A DNA stretch of 10,151 nt from Gemmatimonadota bacterium (GTDB lineage: Bacteria; Gemmatimonadota; Gemmatimonadetes; Palauibacterales; Palauibacteraceae). The number at the start of each line of letters is the position of its first letter. Position 1 is the first letter of the stretch. Made by a program: the position numbers and the translations under genes. A model generated the notes under the pieces. It worked only from the letters and a program-made list of their open reading frames with translations. It ran no database searches and was not told where the DNA came from. Location: positions 1 through 10,151 of the forward strand of contig JABDQB010000183.1 in NCBI GenBank assembly GCA_013042495.1, read 5' to 3'. Shown here in pieces: positions 1-5,978 of the stretch.

Positions 1-1144
1 CGCGCGAGCGCAGGAACGGAAACATGCCCACGAAGTCCTCGGAACCGCGCAGCAATTCCTCCCGAAGCGACTCGGGAAGGGCCCGCCATGGGAGAGTCGA
101 GTCCACGCCCCGCCGTGCCGCCAGCTCCATTACGTCCGCCGCTTCCCGGAAGTAGCGGGGCTTCGTCCACGGATCCAGAGCGCCGTCCGCCAGAGATCGC
201 TCGGGATCCGGTACGATCAGGTCGAGTGCGTATTCGAGCGTGGCCCCGAATCCGTTGCACTCGGGGCAGGCGCCGGTCGGGTGGTTGTAGCTGAAGAGAA
301 TCGGTGTCGGCGTCGGGAACTCACGCCCGCAGTCCGCGCAACGAAAGGCCTCCGCGAACGCCAGCCGCTCCAGGACGGTCGGTGCCTGTGCGTCCACCCG
401 CCGGACCACGAGCACCTCGGCCCGGCCGTGACCTTCCGCAAACGCCCCGGCCAGCGAATCCGCAATCCGCTCGCGTACTTCCGCACCAACGGACAGGCGG
501 TCGACCACGACCAGCACCTCCCGTGCGGAGTCGAGGCGAGGCTCATCGTCGGGGGGCGGCCCCTCCCCGTAGTCCAGCTCGTCAGCGTGGTGCTCGGCTC
601 CGTCGATCATGACGCGGACGTAGCCACGGGCCTGAAGATTCGCGACGGCCGCCTCGTGCGAGAGACCCGCGCTGCGCTCCAGGGGAAAGGTCACATAGAC
701 GGATGTGCCGTCGGGTAGCGACAGGACCTCGTCGGTGGCGGACTGCACGGTGTCCTGGACGACGCGTTCCCCGCAGTCCGGGCACAGGGTATGCCCGACC
801 CGACTCCAGAGAAGTCGCATGTAGTCGTAGACCTCGGTGGTGGTACCCACGGTGGAACGACTTGTCTGCACCGTGTTCCTCTGGTCGATTGCCACCGACG
901 GAGCGACACCCTCGATCCAATCCACCGCCGGTTTCGGCATCCGTTCGAGGAACTGTTTGGCATAGGTCGACAGCGACTCGACGTAGCGCCGCTGACCTTC
1001 CGCATAGACGGTATCGAACGCGAGGCTCGACTTCCCGGAGCCGCTGGGTCCGGTCAAGACGGTCATCGCCCGGTGGGGGATTTCGACGTCGACCCCCTTC
1101 AGGTTGTTCTGCCGGGCGCCTCGAACTCGAATAGAGGTGAGCAT
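1..1144 (-). CDS. uvrA: UvrA, excinuclease ABC subunit A (N-terminal part, truncated by window edge)
   Basis: This is the ATPase that finds bulky DNA lesions and loads UvrB in nucleotide excision repair, in the cytoplasm. Only 381 codons of a protein usually about 940 residues long are present, and the frame is open to the left edge. The N-terminus reads MLTSIRVRGARQNNLKGV, followed by the Walker A motif GPSGSGKSS (residues 32-40) and the family stretches AFDTVYAEGQRRYVESLS and RSTVGT. A CxxC pair lies at C121/C124. The first zinc module has C269-x2-C272 and C293-x2-C296, around the motif LFSYNHPTGACPEC. The ATG at 1144 is chosen because homology begins right there. A GGGGAG sits about 12 nt upstream, and a possible promoter suggests leaderless translation. 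It is transcribed divergently from the ABC exporter. The second ATPase half and the C-terminal zinc finger are outside the window. Identification is essentially certain; UvrA2-type paralogs cannot be excluded without the rest. Confidence 0.97.
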   Translation of the reverse strand, partial: MLTSIRVRGARQNNLKGVDVEIPHRAMTVLTGPSGSGKSSLAFDTVYAEGQRRYVESLSTYAKQFLERMPKPAVDWIEGVAPSVAIDQRNTVQTSRSTVGTTTEVYDYMRLLWSRVGHTLCPDCGERVVQDTVQSATDEVLSLPDGTSVYVTFPLERSAGLSHEAAVANLQARGYVRVMIDGAEHHADELDYGEGPPPDDEPRLDSAREVLVVVDRLSVGAEVRERIADSLAGAFAEGHGRAEVLVVRRVDAQAPTVLERLAFAEAFRCADCGREFPTPTPILFSYNHPTGACPECNGFGATLEYALDLIVPDPERSLADGALDPWTKPRYFREAADVMELAARRGVDSTLPWRALPESLREELLRGSEDFVGMFPFLRSR

Positions 1145-1150
1145 GCGGCG

Positions 1151-1179
1151 ATGATGCTCCCCATTCGGAGGAGCGTCAA
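1151..1179 (-). promoter_or_regulatory. Candidate uvrA promoter (leaderless geometry)
   Basis: Reading the minus strand, TTGACG (plus coordinates 1174-1179, five of six matches to the sigma-70 -35 consensus) is followed after 17 nt by CATCAT (1151-1156, four of six to TATAAT). The predicted transcription start would fall on or beside the A of the uvrA ATG at 1144. I saw no LexA-type palindrome here. The promoter is inferred from consensus matches only. Confidence 0.35.
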
Positions 1180-1182
1180 ACG

Positions 1183-1202
1183 GGGCGGCTGGAACGCCGC
1201 CC
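1183..1202. repeat. Inverted repeat, 7-bp arms, in the uvrA/ABC divergent spacer
   Basis: GGGCGGC (1183-1189) and GCCGCCC (1196-1202) form perfect arms around the 6-nt loop TGGAAC. The repeat lies just upstream of the candidate uvrA -35 box and in the leader side of the exporter gene. No U-tract follows on either strand, so it is not a typical intrinsic terminator. It could be an operator or an mRNA hairpin, or chance in GC-rich DNA. Confidence 0.35.
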
Positions 1203-1242
1203 GGGAGCCGGGTATCTTCGGAGAGCCCAAACCTCTAGCACT

Positions 1243-1257
1243 GGAGAACCGACCCTG
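1243..1257 (+). promoter_or_regulatory. Ribosome binding site and CTG start for the ABC exporter
   Basis: GGAGAA (1243-1248) is followed by a 6-nt spacer and CTG (1255-1257), which is in frame with the exporter. No ATG, GTG, TTG or ATT codon exists in this frame between 1141 and 1323. The first ATG, at 1324, has no purine-rich site before it. This site therefore decides the preferred start. Confidence 0.5.
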
Positions 1258-3144
1258 CAGACGTCGCCGGAAGGGCCCGTCCACGAAGAAGAAGCCCTTG
1301 GCAAGGCGTACGACGCCCGCCTCATGCGCAGGCTGCTCGCGTATCTACGCCCCTACCGGTGGCACGTGGCGGCGGCCGTGGCCATCCTCATCGCGGCCTC
1401 GGGTCTCGCCCTCATCGGACCGTGGCTCACGAAGATCGCGATCGACCAGGCGTTCCCGGCCGGAGACCTGCGGTTGCTGGCACTCCTTGCCGGCGTCTAC
1501 GTCGGCTCACTCCTCGTCGCCGCCGTGCTGGAGTACGCCCGCACCCTGCTGACGACCTGGATCGGACAGCGGGTGATGGAGGATCTGCGGAGCCAGATCT
1601 TCGCGCACCTGCAGCGTCTCGAGCTGGCGTTCTTCGATCGAAACCCGGTGGGCCGGCTGATGACACGGGTCACGAGCGACGTCGAGGCCCTGAACGACAT
1701 GTTCACGTCGGGGGTGGTCACGATCTTCGGTGACGTGTTCACGATCGGAGCCATCGTCACCGCGATGTTGATCCTGGACTGGCGACTCGCCCTGGTCACG
1801 TTCACGGTCCTGCCCCTGGTATTCGCATCGGCCTGGCTGTTTCGAACGCGCGTGCGTCGGGCCTACCGGGACATCCGTCTCCGGCTCGCCCGGATCAACG
1901 CCTTCCTCCAGGAGCGCATTACCGGGATGAGCGTGACCCAACTCTTCCGGCAGGAAGATCAGACGTTCGATCGGTTCGACTCGATCAATCGGGATCACCT
2001 GTCCGCTCACCTGAGGTCGATCACGTATTACGCGTTGTTCTTCCCGACGGTGGAGATCCTGGCCGCCCTCGCGATGGCATTGATCATCTGGTACGGAGGG
2101 TCCGAGTCCCTGCGCGGAGCCATGACCGTAGGTACGATCGCGGCGTTTCTTCAGTACGCGAGAAGGTTCTTCCGGCCGATCCAGGACCTGTCCGAGAAGT
2201 ACAACATCCTGCAGAGCGCGATGGCGAGCTCCGAACGAGTGTTCCGGCTGCTGGACCGAGAGCCGCATCCCGTGGAATCCGAGCCCGGGACCGCGGACGA
2301 CGGACGAGGCATCGAGGGACCCGATTCTGTCGCAGATCCGGGCGTGCAGGCGGTCCCCGTGCGCGGCGGGCGGATCGAGTTCCGGAACGTGTGGTTCCGA
2401 TACGGTGACATGGACGCGGACGCCCCACCACCGGACGCTGAGAACGTCGACTGGGTGTTGAAGGACGTATCGTTCACCGTCGAACCGGGGCAACGAATCG
2501 CGATCGTGGGAGCCACGGGGGCGGGCAAGTCAACGCTCATCAACCTTCTGATGCGCTTCTACCGTCCGCAGCGCGGAACGATCTTTCTCGACGACATCGA
2601 TATCTCTACCGTACCGGCGCGCGCCGTGCGGAGCCGGATGGGCCTGGTGCTCCAGGACGTGTACCTGTTCTCCGACACGGTCGTCCGGAACATCGATCTG
2701 GGCCGACCGGACATCGGGCCGCGGGAGGTGGAAGAGGCGGCGCGCAGGGTTGGGGTAGACGGCTACATCGATCGTCTGCCCGACGGGTATGACCAGCGAC
2801 TCGGGGAACGCGGCAGCAACCTGAGCGCAGGCGAACGCCAGTTGCTCAGCTTCGCGCGGGCCCTCGCTGGCAACCCGGATCTCCTGATCCTGGATGAAGC
2901 GACCAGTGCGGTGGACTCGGAGATCGAGGCACGGATCGAGCTGGCTCTCGAGGCGCTCATGATGGGCCGCACCAGCCTGGTGATCGCACACCGGCTGTCG
3001 ACGATCCGCAACGCGGACCGCATCCTCGTGATGCATCACGGTGAGATTCGGGAAACCGGTACTCACGAAGAACTTCTGTCTCTTGGCGGACTGTATACTC
3101 GACTGCACCGGCTCCAGTTCGCCGGATCGCCGAGCGCGGCATGA
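1255..3144 (+). CDS. MsbA-like ABC exporter half-transporter (permease fused to ATPase)
   Basis: This is a type IV (ABCB/MsbA/YheI-like) ATP-driven exporter of the inner membrane, expected to act as a dimer on lipids or drugs. The N-terminal half has about six membrane segments. The ATPase half, counted from CTG as residue 1, has Walker A GATGAGKST at 419-427, Q-loop Gln467 in VLQDVYLFSDT, signature LSAGERQ at 523-529, Walker B LLILDE with Asp547 and catalytic Glu548, and H-loop His579. All catalytic residues are intact. I prefer CTG at 1255 because it has a good ribosome binding site. It also adds HEEEALGKAYDARL before the first ATG, a sequence I recall from related exporters. The conservative start is ATG at 1324 (606 residues). 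An acidic linker of roughly 45 residues, between the last helix and the ATPase, and an insert after the A-loop region are longer than usual. The substrate is unknown. The small gene downstream is translationally coupled, and the nearby KdtA-like gene makes a lipid A role possible but unproven. Confidence 0.93.
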   Translation: MQTSPEGPVHEEEALGKAYDARLMRRLLAYLRPYRWHVAAAVAILIAASGLALIGPWLTKIAIDQAFPAGDLRLLALLAGVYVGSLLVAAVLEYARTLLTTWIGQRVMEDLRSQIFAHLQRLELAFFDRNPVGRLMTRVTSDVEALNDMFTSGVVTIFGDVFTIGAIVTAMLILDWRLALVTFTVLPLVFASAWLFRTRVRRAYRDIRLRLARINAFLQERITGMSVTQLFRQEDQTFDRFDSINRDHLSAHLRSITYYALFFPTVEILAALAMALIIWYGGSESLRGAMTVGTIAAFLQYARRFFRPIQDLSEKYNILQSAMASSERVFRLLDREPHPVESEPGTADDGRGIEGPDSVADPGVQAVPVRGGRIEFRNVWFRYGDMDADAPPPDAENVDWVLKDVSFTVEPGQRIAIVGATGAGKSTLINLLMRFYRPQRGTIFLDDIDISTVPARAVRSRMGLVLQDVYLFSDTVVRNIDLGRPDIGPREVEEAARRVGVDGYIDRLPDGYDQRLGERGSNLSAGERQLLSFARALAGNPDLLILDEATSAVDSEIEARIELALEALMMGRTSLVIAHRLSTIRNADRILVMHHGEIRETGTHEELLSLGGLYTRLHRLQFAGSPSAA

Positions 3145-3365
3145 ATGATCTCCTGGATTTCGTGATCGGATTGGACTCGCGGTGGGTACTCGCGGGTCTT
3201 CTCGTCGTGCTCGACGCGTGGGCCATCGGGATGATCGTCCGGGCACGGCCGGCGTGGAGGGTAGGCGTCTTGTGGAGCGCGATCATCCTGGTGTGCCCGA
3301 TCATCGGGCTGTTGTTCTGGTATGCCCTCGGCCCGAAACCTGTCCCGAAGGCGGAAGCCGGCTAG
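3141..3365 (+). CDS. Small two-helix membrane protein, PLDc_N-like
   Basis: This 74-residue protein has two hydrophobic segments (about residues 15-33 and 41-64) joined by a short basic loop (RARPAWR). It ends in PIIGLLFWYALGPKP. That pattern, a second helix with PxIGxxxWYxLGPKP, resembles the PLDc_N domain found ahead of the catalytic domains of cardiolipin synthases and also alone in short proteins. No HKD phospholipase motif is present, so no enzymatic activity is expected. The ATG overlaps the exporter's TGA as ATGA (3141-3144), which implies translational coupling and co-expression with the transporter. It may be an accessory or anchor for the exporter, but that is inference. Its TAG stop shares a CTAG with the stop of the opposing kdtA-like gene. 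Confidence 0.75.
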   Translation: MNDLLDFVIGLDSRWVLAGLLVVLDAWAIGMIVRARPAWRVGVLWSAIILVCPIIGLLFWYALGPKPVPKAEAG

Positions 3366-4717
3366 CCGAGTGAGGTGGGAATACCAGCCCCGAGGAGGTC
3401 CGTGACCAGCCGGACCGAGGCCGCGGTCGCGCCCCGTCCGCTCTCCACGTAGCGCCGCGCTTCCGCGCCTGTCTCGTCTCTGCGCTTGCGGTCGGACATG
3501 AGCTCCGACAACGCCGATGCCACTCCGTCAGGCTCAGCCTCGACAGCGATCCCCCTGTGGACCATCTGGCGGGCCTCCCAGCGATCGTACACGGGTCCGA
3601 AGAGGACCGGCAGGCTCGCCGCCGCCGGTTCAACGACGGAATGCAGGCCCTCTCCCCCGATTCCACCACCCACCCAGGCCATGTCACACTCGAGGTACAG
3701 CTCCGCGAGAAAGCCCACGGCGTCGACGATCATCGGAGCCGGTGACCCCGGCCCCGTGTCTTCACCCGGCGCCGAATCGGCGAGGGCGGACCAGAGGCGT
3801 GGTTCGACACCAAGGTGCTCCAGACAAAGGTCGCGGATACGCCCAACCGCCGCAGCATCCGGCTCGTGCGGCACCAGGACCAGTTCGAGACCCGTGCCGT
3901 CACCGCTTCGCTCCGGTGCCGCCAGCGCGGCCGCCGCCTCGATCAATACTCTCTCGTCCTCCGGCCACGTCGATCCCGCGCACAGGCGGACCGCGCTCGA
4001 TGTTTCGACCGGCAGTTTCCGATTGCTGGCAGTCGCCGCGTGCCTGGCCCGGTCCACTCTCTCGAGGGCCCGCTCGAACGATGCGTCACCCGTCACCCGA
4101 ATCGCCTCCGGGCGGGCCCCGAGGACCTCGAGTCGTTCGATTTCTTCCTCCGAGACGGCGCCAACCGCGTCGAGCCGGCCGTAACTGGGTACGAGTAGTT
4201 GCCGCCCGGGGCCCCGCAACCTGCTGCTGCTCGGTCGCACCGTGGCATTGATCATCCCCAGGGGGATACCGAGTTCCGCCGCGGCCCGGGTCAGGGCGGG
4301 CCAGGCATCCAGCTTGGCGAATACCAGCGCGTCGGGCCGCGAGCACTCGAGTGCTTCCCGGCAGGCCGCCATCGTCTCCAGGGGCGGATACCCGGCGTAG
4401 TCAGCCCCCAGTTCGTCGAGGACGCTCTCGGCTGATGGTGACGAGTAGCTGACCAGAAGCTGAAGTTCCGGCCTTTCGGTTTGCACGCGGTTCACGACGG
4501 GGATGGCCCCCGCCAATTCCCCGGCGGAGGAACCGTGCAGCCATAGCAGGGGGCGGAAGGGATCTCGCTCCCGTTCGGCCCACTGCGTGATCTCGCCGGC
4601 GGCGGCGCGGCGGCCCTCGACGGCGGCCGAGACCTTGGGCGAAGCGGCGCCGAAGGCCGGAAGCAGGGGCCTCAACGCGTTGACCGCCACGTTGTAGAGA
4701 TTCTCGAGCAGGCTCAC
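3362..4717 (-). CDS. KdtA/WaaA-like 3-deoxy-D-manno-octulosonic acid (Kdo) transferase, divergent
   Basis: This is a GT30-type glycosyltransferase homologue. Family members move Kdo from CMP-Kdo to lipid IVA at the inner membrane, the first core step of lipopolysaccharide. The protein has 451 residues, near the family's usual 420-440. Seen here are LLWLHGSSAGE with Glu67 at the place of the catalytic base (canonical HAVSVGE), AGSTWPEDE at 247-255 (canonical STHxGEE), VPHEP, and GGGIGGEGLHSVVEPAA at 350-366 (canonical GGHNxLEPAA), followed by PVLFGP. The canonical ETELWPN is replaced by AKLDAWPAL, and GNxKFD by GDASFE. The GTG at 4717 is chosen because the family-like sequence LLENLYNVAVNALRPLLP begins there, with AGAGG four bases upstream. 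The frame stays open to an ATG at 4858, but that extension is unlike the family. It faces the methyltransferase gene divergently and meets the PLDc_N-like gene tail to tail. Fold assignment is good; the acceptor and donor sugar are uncertain. Confidence 0.85.
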   Translation of the reverse strand: MSLLENLYNVAVNALRPLLPAFGAASPKVSAAVEGRRAAAGEITQWAERERDPFRPLLWLHGSSAGELAGAIPVVNRVQTERPELQLLVSYSSPSAESVLDELGADYAGYPPLETMAACREALECSRPDALVFAKLDAWPALTRAAAELGIPLGMINATVRPSSSRLRGPGRQLLVPSYGRLDAVGAVSEEEIERLEVLGARPEAIRVTGDASFERALERVDRARHAATASNRKLPVETSSAVRLCAGSTWPEDERVLIEAAAALAAPERSGDGTGLELVLVPHEPDAAAVGRIRDLCLEHLGVEPRLWSALADSAPGEDTGPGSPAPMIVDAVGFLAELYLECDMAWVGGGIGGEGLHSVVEPAAASLPVLFGPVYDRWEARQMVHRGIAVEAEPDGVASALSELMSDRKRRDETGAEARRYVESGRGATAASVRLVTDLLGAGIPTSLG

Positions 4718-4721
4718 GCTA

Positions 4722-4726
4722 CCTCT
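4722..4726 (-). promoter_or_regulatory. Ribosome binding site deciding the kdtA-like GTG start
   Basis: On the minus strand AGAGG is followed by TAGC and then GTG at 4717. This supports starting 47 codons inside the longest open frame, where the family similarity also begins. Confidence 0.55.
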
Positions 4727-4852
4727 GTGGTCGGGGTCCGGCACTCGAAGCGTCCTAGACAAGGTACGGCTATTCCTCCCGCCGGGTACAGGACCGACCC
4801 CACCGATGACCAGCGCGAGGAAGGGGACTCGCTGCGGCCATCCGACCCGGCG

Positions 4853-4892
4853 TATCATTCGGTTCGGATCAACGTCTGGTGAGGAACGCGTG
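4853..4892 (+). promoter_or_regulatory. Candidate -10 box, leader and ribosome binding site of the methyltransferase operon
   Basis: TATCAT (4853-4858) matches five of six bases of the -10 consensus. I see no convincing -35 box 16-18 nt before it, so the promoter is tentative. GAGGAA (4881-4886) precedes GTG at 4890 and fixes the methyltransferase start, although the frame is open back to an ATG at 4806. The divergent spacer 4718-4889 holds no gene and no obvious repeat. Confidence 0.35.
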
Positions 4893-5978
4893 CGCTACAT
4901 CGGAAACAAGACGAAACTGGTACCGTTTCTCCTGGAAACGCTTGCCGATCTCGGGCTCTCGCCGGGGGTCGCGTGTGATCCGTTCGCCGGCACGGCGAGC
5001 GTCGGACGGGCCCTGAAGACGGCCGGCTGGCGGGTCCATTGCGGGGATCTCCTGGCTGCCTCGTACGCCTACCAGGTGGCGAGGGTCGAACTGGACCGGA
5101 CGCCCGGGTACCCGGGGTCCCTCGTCGGAGGAAGCGAGATAGGGCGCTCCACCAGCTACGCGGCCATTCTTCGGGTGCTCGAGGGACTGCCTCCGAAGCA
5201 CGGATTCGTCACCGAACACTACACCCCCGCGGGCGAAGACGGCCGCGAACACGGTCGCATGTACTTCACGCCGGAGAACGGCGCGTCGATCGACGCCGTC
5301 CGCGAACGCATCGCCGAGTGGGAGCAGGAAGACCTGATCGACCGGGCGAGTGAGCAGCTTCTCCTCGCGACCCTGATCCAGGCCGCGGACCGGGTCGCGA
5401 ACACAACTGGAGTCTATGCCTCGTTCGTGAAGACGTGGCAACCCAACTCCACGCGCCGGATACGCCTTCGACCGGTTCGGCCTGCCGTTCCGCCGGCACG
5501 TTCGGCACTCGGCTGTACAGCGTTTCGGGGACGGGCGTCCGCTCTGCTCCGCCGGGTTGGATCGGTGGACCTCCTGTATCTTGATCCGCCATACAACGAG
5601 CGCCAGTATCCGGGCTATTATCACCTGCCGGAACTCCTGGCCCAGGGGTGGGACCCGCCGCCCGAGTTGAGGGGCAAGACCGGGCTCATCCCGGATGACG
5701 ACCTGCGCTCGGACTGGTGCCGCCGGGGTCGCTGTGAGACGGCACTGCGTTCGATCCTCGACCAGGCCGATGCCCGACACGTGCTTCTCAGCTACAACGA
5801 CGAGGGCCTGCTGCCGCGAGACTGTATCGAGGACGCCTTCCGGACGTCCGGCGACGCGGACACATTTCGCGTGTTTGCTCGCGGCTACCGACGGTACCGC
5901 AGCGACTCGGACGGTCCGGATCGCCGGTACAGCGGTGACGACGTCCGGGAGCGGGTCTACTACGTGAGGAAGTCGTGA
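4890..5978 (+). CDS. DNA adenine methyltransferase, D12 class (N6-adenine-specific)
   Basis: It transfers a methyl group from S-adenosylmethionine to the N6 of adenine in a specific duplex DNA site. The protein has 362 residues. It opens with VRYIGNKTKLVPFLLE, the usual N-terminus of D12 enzymes (RYIGxK). Motif I is DPFAGT at 30-35, an SAM-binding loop like FxGxG, and motif IV is DPPY at 232-235 followed by NERQY. VANTTG at 169-174 and SYNDEGLL near the C-terminus fit the same family. The catalytic tetrapeptide is intact, so I expect an active enzyme. The start is GTG 4890, because the family N-terminus begins exactly there behind a good ribosome binding site. Neither flanking gene is a restriction endonuclease, so it looks like an orphan methyltransferase, possibly regulatory, with unknown recognition sequence. 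Its TGA overlaps the next gene's GTG (GTGA), so it heads a likely four-gene operon. Codon use matches its neighbours, giving no sign of recent transfer. Confidence 0.88.
   Translation: MRYIGNKTKLVPFLLETLADLGLSPGVACDPFAGTASVGRALKTAGWRVHCGDLLAASYAYQVARVELDRTPGYPGSLVGGSEIGRSTSYAAILRVLEGLPPKHGFVTEHYTPAGEDGREHGRMYFTPENGASIDAVRERIAEWEQEDLIDRASEQLLLATLIQAADRVANTTGVYASFVKTWQPNSTRRIRLRPVRPAVPPARSALGCTAFRGRASALLRRVGSVDLLYLDPPYNERQYPGYYHLPELLAQGWDPPPELRGKTGLIPDDDLRSDWCRRGRCETALRSILDQADARHVLLSYNDEGLLPRDCIEDAFRTSGDADTFRVFARGYRRYRSDSDGPDRRYSGDDVRERVYYVRKS
5966..5977 (+). promoter_or_regulatory. Ribosome binding site for the aminopeptidase, inside the methyltransferase end
   Basis: GAGGA (5966-5970) is followed by AGTC and GTG (5975-5977), which overlaps the methyltransferase stop as GTGA. 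The layout nearly copies the methyltransferase's own start (GAGGA, ACGC, GTG at 4881-4892). It favours this start over the ATG at 6035, which has no clear site before it. Confidence 0.5.

Noticed and set aside
1145..1254. LexA/SOS box in front of uvrA
   Set aside because: I saw no CTGT-N8-ACAG or GAAC-N4-GTTC palindrome in the spacer.
791..1552. 253-codon plus-strand open frame across the uvrA start and exporter start
   Set aside because: It overlaps two clearly identified genes, is rich in Arg/Pro/Ser as expected for a GC-rich shadow frame, and shows no recognisable domain.
1507..2493. 328-codon antisense open frame within the exporter gene
   Set aside because: The sense frame has every ABC motif; the antisense product shows no domain and is a codon-bias shadow.
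4718..4858. N-terminal extension of the kdtA-like gene from ATG 4858
   Set aside because: The extra 47 residues do not resemble the family and would overlap the other gene's promoter region; GTG 4717 has AGAGG upstream.
4806..4889. N-terminal extension of the methyltransferase from ATG 4806
   Set aside because: The 28 extra residues are unlike D12 enzymes, which begin at RYIGxK; GTG 4890 has a good ribosome binding site.
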